Assembly (NCBI RefSeq): GCF_008107725.1
Contig: NZ_VIRN01000061.1
Span: 434,001 to 498,000, forward strand
Source: Marinobacter sp. BW6
Lineage (GTDB): Bacteria > Pseudomonadota > Gammaproteobacteria > Pseudomonadales > Oleiphilaceae
Reading direction: 5' to 3'
DNA length: 64,000 nucleotides
Made by a program: the position numbers and the translations under genes. Every line of letters starts with the position of its first letter. Within the stretch, counting starts at the first letter, position 1. Positions 34,844 to 44,065 of this stretch are shown here, one piece after another. The notes beneath the pieces are model-generated. The model did not search any database. It was given only the letters and a program-made list of their open reading frames with translations, and had not been told where the DNA came from.

Positions 34844-36651
34844 TCCGTGGCCTCCCGTTTCTTGAGGGTTAAGACAAATTCGGCGCCCGGGCCATCCATT
34901 CGGTTACGACCAATCAGGCTGCCACCGAGCGCATCGACGATCTGGCGTGAGATAGACAACCCCAGGCCCAGACCCTGTTTGACCGACTTGGTGGTGAAAA
35001 ACGGCTCGAAGATCTGTTCGGTGTTGCCCTGCAACCCTGGCCCGTTATCCCGCACCAGGCACTTCCAGCAACCCTCCGTCTCCTCAATATCAATTCGCAC
35101 TTGGGGATTTCGGGTCCCCTCCACGGCCTGCACCGCATTGGCGATCAGGTTTACCATGACCTGTTCGATCCGTATCAGGTCACCATGACATATCACCGGA
35201 TGTTCCGGTCGATTCCATTGGATATCGATATCGGCACTGGATTTTTGCGCCACGATGATCTTGAGCGACGCGTCCACCGACTGCCGGAAGTCCACTAACG
35301 CCGGCGGCCCTTCGGATTTGCGGGCAAACACCTTGAACTGGCGGGTCAGCTCGGCCATTTTGTCGCACAGCGCGATGATCTCAGAGAGGTTAGCATCCAC
35401 CATGTCTTCAGCACCCTTCTCCAGGAATCGCCGGCTATTCCTCGCGTAAGTCTGGATTGCCGTCAGGGGCTGATTCATTTCGTGGTTCAGACCCGCGGAC
35501 ATCTGCCCCAGTACAGCCAGCTTGGCCGCCTGAATCAGTTCCTGCTGGGTTTCCCGAAGCTCGGTCTGGGTGCGTTCACGTTCCTTGATCTCTTCCAGCA
35601 ACTTGGTATTTGAGTTCTCAAGATCCGCTGTTCGCTCGGCCACGCGTCGCTCCAGTTGCTCCCCCCTCAGGGCCAGCTCCGCTTCCCGGCGGTATCGCTC
35701 GCGCAGGTAAAGCCAGGTCAGAAGACCTCCGAAAAACAGCGCAGCGCCACCAACCAGAAACCCAAGCCGGGTCCAGACCACAGATCGGGTGCTCACCATA
35801 ACCTGAAGATTCCAGTCCAGCCTCGGCAACGGCGTTCGAACGCTGAGATATTCCTTGGCCTCTCCGTTTTCACGAATGCTGATGGCAGTGGAGCTCTCCG
35901 ACACACCCCAGGGCTTACCCAGGCTATCGAAGTCGATGGGGTTCAGGTCCCGGTCCGGATACCGCTGACGGGAAGCTGCGTTCGCGGCCAGACCCCGATC
36001 TGAAAAGTTGCGGTACAGCCAGTTGGTTTTGCTCGCCAGAAAACTGATACCAGTATCATCCAGTACAACCATCTCCGCTTCCCGGAGAGAGGCTGGCCGG
36101 TCCCACTGGGACTCCAGTTGGTGAACCAGAATTTTCACGGCAACCACTCCCAGCAGACGCCCAGCATCGTCAATGACAGGGTGGGAAAAATACAGGCCCC
36201 GAACCCCGGACATCAGCCCCAGGGCAAAATAGATGGCCGAATCCCGGTTAGACACGGCTTCTGAAAAATAGGGGCGGAAAGCGTAGTTGCTACCAACAAA
36301 GCTGTCAGCCTGTTGGTAGTTGTTGGCAGCGATGGTGAGGCCGTTTACATCCATCAGGTAGACGTCGGAGCTGCCCACAATCGTGGCCATGCGTTGCATC
36401 TGCTCGTTCGCCTGCAAGATAACGTCCGGATTGTCCGGCTCGTTCAATGCCCGCTCAAGCAGAGGATGCTCTGCCATCAACTCCGGCACCGGGAGATACC
36501 GGTTCAATTCATTGGCAACCAGTTGCCGGTACCGAAAAGACTCTTCCAGACTCTCCTGTTCCACCTGCCGGTATCCGACCCAGCCACCAAGCAGCCAGGA
36601 CACAACCAGTGTGGCAACGAAAACGAGAACAGCACCGATCCGGTAGGACAT
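34840..36651 (-). CDS. dctB: DctB-like sensor histidine kinase
   Basis: This 603-residue membrane kinase has TM1 at about 5-25, a large periplasmic dCACHE-like sensor region (to about 285), TM2 near 285-312, a coiled coil (RVAERTADLENSNTKLLEE), and a transmitter with H box GLNHEMNQPLTAIQTYARN, VMVNLIANAVQA as N box, and RDNGPGLQGN plus GLGLGLSISRQ in the catalytic domain. This is the DctB layout, in which the periplasmic domain binds C4-dicarboxylates. It is transcribed with dctD and follows the TRAP permease gene after 123 bases. Confidence 0.9.
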   Translation of the reverse strand: MSYRIGAVLVFVATLVVSWLLGGWVGYRQVEQESLEESFRYRQLVANELNRYLPVPELMAEHPLLERALNEPDNPDVILQANEQMQRMATIVGSSDVYLMDVNGLTIAANNYQQADSFVGSNYAFRPYFSEAVSNRDSAIYFALGLMSGVRGLYFSHPVIDDAGRLLGVVAVKILVHQLESQWDRPASLREAEMVVLDDTGISFLASKTNWLYRNFSDRGLAANAASRQRYPDRDLNPIDFDSLGKPWGVSESSTAISIRENGEAKEYLSVRTPLPRLDWNLQVMVSTRSVVWTRLGFLVGGAALFFGGLLTWLYLRERYRREAELALRGEQLERRVAERTADLENSNTKLLEEIKERERTQTELRETQQELIQAAKLAVLGQMSAGLNHEMNQPLTAIQTYARNSRRFLEKGAEDMVDANLSEIIALCDKMAELTRQFKVFARKSEGPPALVDFRQSVDASLKIIVAQKSSADIDIQWNRPEHPVICHGDLIRIEQVMVNLIANAVQAVEGTRNPQVRIDIEETEGCWKCLVRDNGPGLQGNTEQIFEPFFTTKSVKQGLGLGLSISRQIVDALGGSLIGRNRMDGPGAEFVLTLKKREATE

Positions 36652-36774
36652 AGCATCCGGTTCCTGAAAAACCGTTGAAAGCCGCTAGAGTATAGCCAGG
36701 CTCCGGGCAGAACAACCGTACCATGAGCCCATGGCACGGTTATCCCACCGAGGATCCTCGCAGGCCCGGTCCTT

Positions 36775-38964
36775 TTACAGGGCACCTGCCGTTGCAAGGC
36801 GAGTTTTACGCTGCTTCTGGATGACAAACGCGAGGATTGCCAGGGCAATACCCGTGAGGTCTGTCCAGAGACCTCCCTCGATCATCAGCAACGCAGCCGC
36901 AATCAGGAGAACCCGGGTTATCCAGGAAGCGGAAATGCTCGCAAACCAGCCCAGCACTCCACCAGAGAGCATGTACACGCCAAAGGTTGCGGTTACCAGT
37001 GCCCTCGCGATCTCGAACCAGCCGGCTTCCATCAACAACGCGCCATTGTAGAAGAACATGAAAGGCACGATGAACGCCGCGATGCCGATTCGGAACGAGG
37101 CCACAGAGGTTTCCATCGCGTTGGCGCCGGAGATGCCAGCCGCGGCATAAGAGGCCAGCGCTACGGGCGGGGTGATCGCGGATACCACAGCGAAATAGAA
37201 CACAAAGAAGTGTGCCGTAAGAGGTTCAATGCCCAGCTGGACCAGGCCCGGCGCTACCACAGAGGCAGCAACCGCGTAGGCCGCCGTGGTAGGCATGCCC
37301 ATACCCAGCAGAATCGAGATGAACATGGCGAAGATCAGCGCCAGCAACTGGCTGGTAGCGGCAACATCCAGCAACAACACGGAGAAGCGTGCGCCGACTC
37401 CGGTCAGGGAGATAACGCCAACGATAACGCCGGCCGCAGCGCATACCACGATAATCTGGATTGCCATGTACGACGCAATTTCCAGCGCCTGCAGGATATG
37501 CCTAAGGCCCATCTTGTTGGGGGAGAGCCAGCTCACGACGGCGGCAGAAACGGTAGCCAGAGTGCCGGCCCGGATCACCGAGTAGCCCATAAACAAGGCA
37601 ACAATCAGGATAATGATCGGCACGAACAGGTAGCACTGCTTCATCATGGTTCTGAGCTTCGGCAGCTCATCTTCACGCATGCCGCGCATGCCAGTCTTGG
37701 CGGCCTCAAAATCCACCATGAAGTAGACCGAGGCGAAATACAGGATCGCCGGAATGATGGCGGCAATGGCAATCTCGGTGTAGGGAATGCCGGTAATCTC
37801 CGCCATGATAAAGGCGCCGGCGCCCATGATCGGCGGCATGATCTGCCCACCGGTTGAAGCGGCAGCCTCGACTGCGCCGGCAGACTGTTTGCTATAGCCC
37901 ACCTTCTTCATGAGCGGAATAGTCAACGAACCGGTCGATACCACGTTGCCCGCACTGGTGCCGTTAATCATGCCCATCAAACCCGATGCGAAGATCGAGA
38001 CCTTGGCCGGGCCACCCCGGGAACGGCCGGCCGCCGCAAAGGCAAAGTTCACGAAGTAGTCGCCCACCTTCGAGGACTGCAGGAAGGCGGCAAAAATGAT
38101 GAACAGAATGATGTAGGTGGAGGACACCGCCGTGGTCGGCCCGAGAATGCCGGCGTCGGTGTAGACCTGACTGAAAAACCGCTGCACCGAGAGGCCCGGG
38201 TAACCAAGAAAGCCGGGCAGGTAGGGACCAGCAAACACGTAGGCCAGGAATACCAGACCTATGATCACCAGGGCCATACCGGCGACGCGCCGGGTCAGCT
38301 CCATGATCAAGGCCGTGCCGGCAATCGCCGCGAACGAGATACCCACCGGCGCGAAGGAGGTGCCGGTCGACATCCGCATGGAGGTGTTATAGACGACAAG
38401 GAAATAAGCCGCTACGGCCAGGGAGCAGACGATCAACACAAGATCGGGAACACTGAAAACCGATCGCTCCCGTTGATGGAACCAGCTCATGACAATGCCG
38501 ATACCGGTCACCGCCAGCAGCGGCCAGCCAAAGTGCCACACCTCCAGCTCGACCGGAATCCGCATGGCTCCGTCCTGGACCATCTGCCAGAACGAAAAAG
38601 TCTGATAAAGCACATAGAGGGCCGGCAGCATGGCGCCAGCACTGATCCAGGTTGTCCATCGGTGGCGGGCGCCGCCCTCTTCCGACGACACGAACCGGGC
38701 GCCGGCAAACAGCACGAACCCCAGCACCAGGGCGCCGGCAATATGAACAATCCGGAACGACCAGGTTTCCAGCGGCGCTATGTTCAGGGAATAAAGGTGG
38801 AAGGCTGAATAGGCGATCGCCAGCATGGCGACAAATTTCAGCAAGCCGCCTTCAAACAGCCGGCGGTTGGCTTCAACCGGTTCATCGTCCACGTTGTGTG
38901 CGAGTACATGGTCCTCGCCCACTTCGATATCCGGAAGATCTTTGGAGTTTTGTTCGTTAGTCAT
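36775..38964 (-). CDS. TRAP transporter fused 4TM-12TM permease
   Basis: This 729-residue membrane protein fuses the small and large TRAP permease subunits. The N-terminal part contributes the four-helix DctQ-like segment, and the rest is the DctM-like large subunit (GLMGMINGTSAGNVVSTGSL, GGQIMPPIMGAGAFIMAEITG and LGMGMPTTAAYAVAASVVAP). The fusion is typical of TAXI-type systems and uses a sodium gradient. The start at 38964 has AGGG upstream. It follows the binding-protein gene by 90 bases, so the two form one transport operon. The substrate is not readable from sequence. Confidence 0.92.
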   Translation of the reverse strand: MTNEQNSKDLPDIEVGEDHVLAHNVDDEPVEANRRLFEGGLLKFVAMLAIAYSAFHLYSLNIAPLETWSFRIVHIAGALVLGFVLFAGARFVSSEEGGARHRWTTWISAGAMLPALYVLYQTFSFWQMVQDGAMRIPVELEVWHFGWPLLAVTGIGIVMSWFHQRERSVFSVPDLVLIVCSLAVAAYFLVVYNTSMRMSTGTSFAPVGISFAAIAGTALIMELTRRVAGMALVIIGLVFLAYVFAGPYLPGFLGYPGLSVQRFFSQVYTDAGILGPTTAVSSTYIILFIIFAAFLQSSKVGDYFVNFAFAAAGRSRGGPAKVSIFASGLMGMINGTSAGNVVSTGSLTIPLMKKVGYSKQSAGAVEAAASTGGQIMPPIMGAGAFIMAEITGIPYTEIAIAAIIPAILYFASVYFMVDFEAAKTGMRGMREDELPKLRTMMKQCYLFVPIIILIVALFMGYSVIRAGTLATVSAAVVSWLSPNKMGLRHILQALEIASYMAIQIIVVCAAAGVIVGVISLTGVGARFSVLLLDVAATSQLLALIFAMFISILLGMGMPTTAAYAVAASVVAPGLVQLGIEPLTAHFFVFYFAVVSAITPPVALASYAAAGISGANAMETSVASFRIGIAAFIVPFMFFYNGALLMEAGWFEIARALVTATFGVYMLSGGVLGWFASISASWITRVLLIAAALLMIEGGLWTDLTGIALAILAFVIQKQRKTRLATAGAL

Positions 38965-39054
38965 GACACACCCTGCTTGCAGGCAAATCGGGGCCAGAAC
39001 CCTGCTGGCCATCATGTGCGGGGGACCGCCTGGCAGTCCCCCGCTTGAGCCCTG

Positions 39055-40032
39055 TTACTTGATCTGGCTGTCTTCGATCGGGTAACCGTTCTCGTTGAAC
39101 CAACGCGCAGCGCCCGGGTGCCAGGGCAGGACGTTGTTCTTCGTGTAGTTCTCGGGTACCGAGTTACGGGCCGCCTTGTGGATGGAGACCATCTTGTCGT
39201 TGTTCTCCATGGTCAGCTTGGTGATCTCATACACGAAGCTTTCCGCCACGTCACAGTTGACCATCGCGAAGTTCCACATGGACACCACGCGGGACGGCTC
39301 TTCCAGAGACTGGTAGGTGGACGCCGGAATGATGAACTCGGAAACCGGGAAGTTGTTGATAATGGTCTCGGCCTCCGCATCGGTCATGCCGATGATGTTC
39401 ACGTCGGTCTGGACTTCCAGCTGGCTGACCGCCGGAATGGGAATACCTGCAGCGAAGGCGACCACATCAATCAGGCCATCCTGGAGCTGACCGCCCAGAT
39501 CGGACCAGCTGCCGTTGCGGCGTTCGAAGTCCACACCCAGGGCTTCCATCATGCGCGGAAAATAGGTGTCAGACGTTGAGCCCGCCGGGCCAAAACCGAT
39601 GGTGGCACCATCGGGAATGTCGTCGATCGAGGTGATGCCGGAGCTGGAGAGCGCGGTCACCGAGAACGGCGTTTCGTACATCGGGAACATGGCGCAGACG
39701 TTGTCCATCTTCATCCCCGGAGCAAGCGGGCTATTACCCTCCATGGATTCCCGGGCCGGCCCCATGGTGGTCAGGCCGAACTTCAGGTCACCCGTGTGCA
39801 CGAGCGCCATGTTCTGCACCGGGCCGCCGGTAATTTCGGCACCACCAGAGACGCCCAGGTTTTCAGCCACAAAGTTGGCCCAGCCGGAACCATAGGCAAA
39901 GTAGGTCCCACCCTGGCTGGCAGTACCAACGGTAAAGTTGCTCGGCCAGTCTGCACGGTCCTGAGCTGTTGCGGGGGTTGAGACGGCGAAGGTGGAGGCG
40001 AATGCGACCGCCATTACGGCTTGGGTTTTCAT
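39055..40032 (-). CDS. TAXI-family TRAP solute-binding protein
   Basis: This 325-residue periplasmic receptor has a signal peptide ending VSTPATAQ (about residue 24) and the TAXI-family start FTVGTASQGGTYFAYGSGWA. The internal sequences GDLKFGLTTMGPARESM, TIGFGPAGSTSDTYFPRMME and ILPWHPGAARWFNENG are typical. It captures the substrate for the fused TRAP permease encoded downstream. GGGAG precedes the ATG. A sigma54-like promoter lies about 75 bases upstream. The substrate of this subgroup (2-oxoglutarate- or glutamate-like compounds in some cases) is uncertain. Confidence 0.92.
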   Translation of the reverse strand: MKTQAVMAVAFASTFAVSTPATAQDRADWPSNFTVGTASQGGTYFAYGSGWANFVAENLGVSGGAEITGGPVQNMALVHTGDLKFGLTTMGPARESMEGNSPLAPGMKMDNVCAMFPMYETPFSVTALSSSGITSIDDIPDGATIGFGPAGSTSDTYFPRMMEALGVDFERRNGSWSDLGGQLQDGLIDVVAFAAGIPIPAVSQLEVQTDVNIIGMTDAEAETIINNFPVSEFIIPASTYQSLEEPSRVVSMWNFAMVNCDVAESFVYEITKLTMENNDKMVSIHKAARNSVPENYTKNNVLPWHPGAARWFNENGYPIEDSQIK

Positions 40033-40106
40033 AGAGAATGCTCCCGTTTCATTTTGTTTGTTGGGTGCTCAACGAAGCCAAGACAGCTTCGGTGGGCAAC
40101 CCAATC

Positions 40107-40122
40107 AGCAAGGAGCAGACCA
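40107..40122 (-). promoter_or_regulatory. Predicted sigma54 promoter of the TAXI-TRAP operon
   Basis: On the minus strand TGGTCTGCTCCTTGCT matches the sigma54 consensus (TGGCACG-N4-TTGCW) with the essential GG and GC doublets at the right distance; the mismatches are in the three central bases of the -24 element. The predicted transcript start is near 40096, about 65 bases before the binding-protein ATG. The NtrC-type regulator DctD is encoded in the same cluster, which supports it. Confidence 0.5.
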
Positions 40123-40185
40123 GTTCTAAATTAACCTTTTAAAACAGAGCATTACTGAAATTAGGAGAAGGTTCAGGACAATAAA

Positions 40186-40205
40186 ATGGGTGGATACCCA
40201 CCCAT
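40186..40205 (-). terminator. Palindrome: likely terminator, possibly an enhancer site
   Basis: ATGGGTGG and CCACCCAT form perfect 8-bp arms around ATAC. On the minus strand TTTTATTG follows, as for a Rho-independent terminator of the yjbQ-rimK operon. The palindrome also lies about 100 bases upstream of the predicted sigma54 start, where an NtrC-type activator would bind. I favour the terminator. Confidence 0.5.
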
Positions 40206-40268
40206 CAGGACAAACCAATGGGTGAAGGCCGACACGTGGCAAAACAAGGGAGGATTACCTGTGCAGCG

Positions 40269-40694
40269 TTACCAACGCCCCTGCAACGTTGCCACAATAC
40301 GCCGGCGACCGGCCCGGTCTCGGTGCTCACAGAGGTAAAGCCCCTGCCAGGTTCCCAAAGCCAGACGTCCGTGACTCACCGGCAGCGTCAGGGACGGGCC
40401 AATCAGGATGCTCTTGATGTGGGCCGGCATGTCATCGGGGCCTTCCATCACATGCTCGTAGTGCGGCGCGCTCTCCGGGACCATGACATTGAAGTGGCGT
40501 TCCAGATCGCCCCGCACATCCGGGTCTGCGTTTTCATTCACCGCCAGGGAGGCAGAGGTATGCTGGATGAACAGGTGCAGCAGCCCAACCTCGCAGTTGG
40601 TGAGATCTGGCGCCTGGGCAAGGATTTCATTGGTGACCAGATGAAAGCCCCGTGAAAGCGGCGCCAACTCGATAAACGACTGATCCCAGATCAT
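40269..40694 (-). CDS. yjbQ: YjbQ/UPF0047 family protein
   Basis: This 141-residue beta-sandwich protein matches UPF0047/YjbQ, with the metal-site sequences GLLHLFIQHTSASLAVNEN and ERHFNVMVPESAPHYEHVME, and the C-terminal SHGRLALGTWQGLYLCEHRD. Members have a thiamin-phosphate synthase side activity in vitro, and the true role is unclear. It follows the aspartoacylase-like gene by 14 bases at the end of the rimK cluster. GAGAGG precedes the ATG. Confidence 0.92.
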   Translation of the reverse strand: MIWDQSFIELAPLSRGFHLVTNEILAQAPDLTNCEVGLLHLFIQHTSASLAVNENADPDVRGDLERHFNVMVPESAPHYEHVMEGPDDMPAHIKSILIGPSLTLPVSHGRLALGTWQGLYLCEHRDRAGRRRIVATLQGRW

Positions 40695-40708
40695 GGTTTT
40701 CCTCTCGC

Positions 40709-41773
40709 TTATTTCTGTCGGTCATCCCAGGGGTGCACCGGAACCACATCGTCACCGACATCCCCTTCGTAGCTGCTACGGAAATAATCCATGGCTTTTT
40801 CCGCCTCACTGAGTTCGTCAAACCGGGCAACGTGGTAAATCGCCTCGCCTTCATTCACCAGTGGCAGGTTGTTCACGCAGATAACGATGCCCGAGCAGGG
40901 TGACACCACCGCCGTTTCCGACTCACCGAAGGGATCCGCCACCATGGCCAGCCGCTGCCCCTTACGGACCTTCTGGCCCAGGCGGGCAACAGGGCGCATG
41001 ATGCCATCAATGTCCGCTCGCACCCATTGGGAGTTCGCGGCTGTTTCAGACCGTTTTCTCGGCGCCTTGGGTCCTTTTTTCGCCGGGATCATTTCGAGTT
41101 CACGCATCACCCGGATCACCCCTTTGACACCACTACCGATCACGACGTCGTCGAATCGCAACGCCTCACCGCCTTCGAAGGTGATCACCGGAATATCCTG
41201 TGAATCGGCATAGGCCCGGAGGCTGCCTTCACGCAACCCGGCATTGATAATGATCGGAGCACCAAAAGCCTCGGCCATACGCACGGTTTCCGGGTTTTTC
41301 AGCTCGGCCCGGATCTGCGGCAGGTTGAATCGATGAATCGCACCGGTGTGCAAATCGATGATGTGGGTCACCCGCTCCATGATCTGCGTGCGCAGCAGGT
41401 AGGCAATGCGACCGCCCAGGGAGCCGGTTTCGCTGCCGGGGAAACAGCGGTTAAGGTCCCGCCGGTCCGGTAGGTAACGAGTACGCTGCACAAATCCGAA
41501 GATATTGACGATAGGCACCGCAACCAACGTGCCCCGAAGGTGCCTAAGGGCCGAATTGGTCAGTACCCGACGGACGATCTCGACGCCGTTGATCTCGTCT
41601 CCGTGAATGGCGCCGCACACCATTAACACCGGACCATCCCTTCGGCCGTGCACAACCTCAACGGGTATGTGCAGTGGCGTGTGGGTGTAAAGCTTGGCAA
41701 CCGGAACCTCCACGGTTTGCCGGGTGCCGGCCTTTACCTGGGTGCCGGCAATTTCATAAGGAGCGCGGGCCAT
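40709..41773 (-). CDS. M14-type succinylglutamate desuccinylase/aspartoacylase-family hydrolase
   Basis: This 354-residue metallohydrolase of the AstE/AspA branch of the carboxypeptidase M14 fold has the zinc motif GAIHGDEINGVE (HXXE), substrate-binding RRDLNRCFPG, and the third zinc ligand in IIDLHTGAIH. The catalytic glutamate is probably in ITFEGGEALR. A C-terminal barrel (about 255 on, with GQKVRKGQRLAMV) is present as in other family members. It lies between rimK and yjbQ, with a three-base gap after rimK. Its substrate is unknown; a role connected with glutamyl chains is a hypothesis. Confidence 0.86.
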   Translation of the reverse strand: MARAPYEIAGTQVKAGTRQTVEVPVAKLYTHTPLHIPVEVVHGRRDGPVLMVCGAIHGDEINGVEIVRRVLTNSALRHLRGTLVAVPIVNIFGFVQRTRYLPDRRDLNRCFPGSETGSLGGRIAYLLRTQIMERVTHIIDLHTGAIHRFNLPQIRAELKNPETVRMAEAFGAPIIINAGLREGSLRAYADSQDIPVITFEGGEALRFDDVVIGSGVKGVIRVMRELEMIPAKKGPKAPRKRSETAANSQWVRADIDGIMRPVARLGQKVRKGQRLAMVADPFGESETAVVSPCSGIVICVNNLPLVNEGEAIYHVARFDELSEAEKAMDYFRSSYEGDVGDDVVPVHPWDDRQK

Positions 41774-41776
41774 GTT

Positions 41777-42682
41777 CTAGCCTCTCCCCTTGGTCCGGGT
41801 TTTCCAGGGCTTCTGATTTTTCTCGGTCCAGTTGATGATCATGCCGGCAACGTTCTTGCCAGTGGCATTCTCAATGCCCTCAAGGCCGGGGGATGAATTC
41901 ACCTCCATCACCAGCGGGCCACGGCTGGAACGCAACAGATCGACGCCAGCCACGTTTAACCCCATGGATTTAGCGGCGGTAATGGCCGTACGACGCTCTT
42001 CCGGTGTAATCCTTACCAGAGAGGCGCTGCCACCCCGGTGCAGATTGGACCGAAACTCGCCTTCGGCACCCTGACGTTTCATGGCGGCAATCACCTTGTC
42101 GCCAATGACGAAACAACGGATATCGGCGCCGCCGGCTTCCTTGATAAATTCCTGCACCAGAATATCGGCTTTCAGACCCATAAAGGCCTCGATCACGCTC
42201 TCAGCGGCCTTGCGGGTTTCCGCCAGCACCACGCCGATGCCCTGGGTGCCCTGAAGCAGCTTGATCACCACCGGTGCGCCGCCCACCATTTGCAACAATT
42301 CCGGCACATTGTCCGGCTTGTTGGCAAAACCAGTCACCGGCATCCCGACGCCTTTTCGGGCCAGCAACTGCAGGGAGCGTAACTTGTCCCTGGAGCGGGT
42401 AATCGCAACGGATTCATTGACGGGGAACACACCCATCATCTCGAACTGACGCAATACCGCCGTACCGTAGAAGGTGACCGACGCACCGATTCGGGGGACC
42501 ACCACATCAAAATCCTCAAGCACTTCTTCGTGGTAATGAATCTGCGGATTGGCGGAGGTGATGTTCATGGAGCAGTGAAGGCAGTCGATGACCTTTACTT
42601 CGTGGCCTCGATTGATGCCCTCCTCCACCAGACGGCGGGTCGAATAGAGGTGACGGTTTCGCGACAATATCGCAATTTTCAT
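41777..42682 (-). CDS. rimK: Ribosomal protein S6 L-glutamate ligase RimK
   Basis: RimK is an ATP-grasp ligase of 301 residues that adds glutamates to the C-terminus of ribosomal protein S6. The protein begins [20 protein letters not shown] and contains [37 protein letters not shown] (ATP-grasp loop), and [20 protein letters not shown] near the end. The ATG overlaps the rimB stop by four bases (ATGA). Glutamate modification of S6 changes ribosome behaviour in pseudomonads. Confidence 0.95.
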   Translation of the reverse strand: MKIAILSRNRHLYSTRRLVEEGINRGHEVKVIDCLHCSMNITSANPQIHYHEEVLEDFDVVVPRIGASVTFYGTAVLRQFEMMGVFPVNESVAITRSRDKLRSLQLLARKGVGMPVTGFANKPDNVPELLQMVGGAPVVIKLLQGTQGIGVVLAETRKAAESVIEAFMGLKADILVQEFIKEAGGADIRCFVIGDKVIAAMKRQGAEGEFRSNLHRGGSASLVRITPEERRTAITAAKSMGLNVAGVDLLRSSRGPLVMEVNSSPGLEGIENATGKNVAGMIINWTEKNQKPWKTRTKGRG

Positions 42683-43176
42683 TTTTCAGTCCTTAGGGCC
42701 GGCTTACCGGCAAGATAGGAAGCTTCGGGATAGATGACGGAGCGCCCTGACATAGCGGTACGGCCCAGCAACATCCGGAACCGCATGGAATCTCGGTTGG
42801 TCAATGTCATTTCAATGGGCCATTTCTCGCCGCCAATCAGCAGCGTGGTTTCGATAACCAGGCGCATTTCCTTGTGGCCGCCGGAGTCGGAGACGTTCCG
42901 CTCATCCAGCACCTTCGCGTCGCACTCCACTACCTGATGCAGATCGTTCTGCACTGGATGGACCCAGAAACGCACGCGCCGTTCGCCATTTTCAGTATAG
43001 GGCTCGGTACGGAACGTGTGGAGGCAGGAAGTTCTGGCTCCGGTATCGATTTTCGCCTTGATACGGCTGATATCCAGCTCCGGCAGCGCCACCCATTCAC
43101 GCCAGCCAAGACTCATTTTGCTCTCAGCAGGGGTCGGGGCAATGGTTTTGATAACTTCAGCTGTCTTTGTCGACAT
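42679..43176 (-). CDS. rimB: RimB-like ATP-dependent zinc protease family (retropepsin-like) protein
   Basis: This 165-residue protein matches the DUF785 retropepsin-like family, called RimB when beside rimK. It has [26 protein letters not shown] with the DTGA catalytic motif near residue 44, and [14 protein letters not shown] near the end. In Pseudomonas, RimB shortens the glutamate tails added by RimK. The ATG at 43176 has AAGGA upstream; it overlaps the MscS gene by 20 bases. The third Pseudomonas partner, RimA, is not seen nearby. Confidence 0.9.
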   Translation of the reverse strand: MSTKTAEVIKTIAPTPAESKMSLGWREWVALPELDISRIKAKIDTGARTSCLHTFRTEPYTENGERRVRFWVHPVQNDLHQVVECDAKVLDERNVSDSGGHKEMRLVIETTLLIGGEKWPIEMTLTNRDSMRFRMLLGRTAMSGRSVIYPEASYLAGKPALRTEK

Positions 43177-44041
43177 CCGGGAGATCCTTTTCAGTGATTT
43201 GTTCCGGCCCCAACAGCTGAACACGGAACGGCTCTGAATGGCTACCCGCATAGACGCTGGTGTGGGGGAACGGAATTTCAATGCCTTCCCGATCCAGGGT
43301 TTTCTTGATCGCGACCATCATGCCGCTTCGCCCCTCGAGCACTTTCTCTTTGGGCACCCAGTACGAGAACTGCAGATCCACAGAGGACGGGCCAAACGCT
43401 GTTACCAGCGTGAAGGGCTTGGGTTCTTCGAGACAAACCGGGTTTTTTTCCGCAAGACCCAACAACAGGCTCTCTACGCGCTCTACATCTTCAGCGTAGG
43501 CAATCCCCACGGTCAGGTCGAGCCGGCGTATCGGAAACCGGGAACGGTTGACCACCCGCGTCTTGATCAGAGTCTCATTGGGGATCCGCACGTACAGGTT
43601 GTCAGGTGTACGTAATTTCACGCTGAGCATATCAATGCCGACCACCTCGCCGATGGTGGCGTCTACCTCAATGAAGTCACCGATTTCGAAGGGCTTTTCC
43701 ACCAACAGGAACAGGCCACTGATCATGTTCGATGCCGAGGTCTGAGAGGCAAAGCCGATCGCTACGGTGAGGATACCCGCGGCGCCGAGCACCACATCCA
43801 GGGAGAACCCGGCCTCCCGCAGGGCCGCCACAAAGAAAAGAGCCACAATGACATAAAACACCAGCCGCCGAACCATGACGGTATGGTGGCGAGACGTACG
43901 CTGCGCCATGAAACGGCTGACACTCCGGGCCGCCAGGGAACCGAGAAAAAGTCCGAGCACCACCAGAAAAGCGGAACTGATCCACTGCCCCCAGGCGATA
44001 TCAGTGAATACCTTCATCACGCCTGTTTCTATTGCTTCCAA
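43157..44041 (-). CDS. MscS-family mechanosensitive channel
   Basis: This 294-residue membrane protein has three N-terminal hydrophobic segments, the pore-lining helix with GAAGILTVAIGFASQTSAS, and the cytoplasmic beta-domain starting FLLVEKPFEIGDFIEVD. MscS channels open when membrane tension rises on osmotic downshock. The start is uncertain: the TTG at 44041 has GGAG at eight bases, but an ATG at 44017 is also possible. It follows DUF432 and overlaps rimB. Confidence 0.92.
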   Translation of the reverse strand: MEAIETGVMKVFTDIAWGQWISSAFLVVLGLFLGSLAARSVSRFMAQRTSRHHTVMVRRLVFYVIVALFFVAALREAGFSLDVVLGAAGILTVAIGFASQTSASNMISGLFLLVEKPFEIGDFIEVDATIGEVVGIDMLSVKLRTPDNLYVRIPNETLIKTRVVNRSRFPIRRLDLTVGIAYAEDVERVESLLLGLAEKNPVCLEEPKPFTLVTAFGPSSVDLQFSYWVPKEKVLEGRSGMMVAIKKTLDREGIEIPFPHTSVYAGSHSEPFRVQLLGPEQITEKDLPDVDKDS

Positions 44042-44065
44042 AGCATCGACTCCGTCAGATTCATG

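Noticed and set aside
36716..36741. Hairpin between the TRAP permease and dctB genes
   Set aside because: It has a mismatch within the stem and no T run, so I cannot call a terminator, and the TRAP and dctBD genes may share a transcript.
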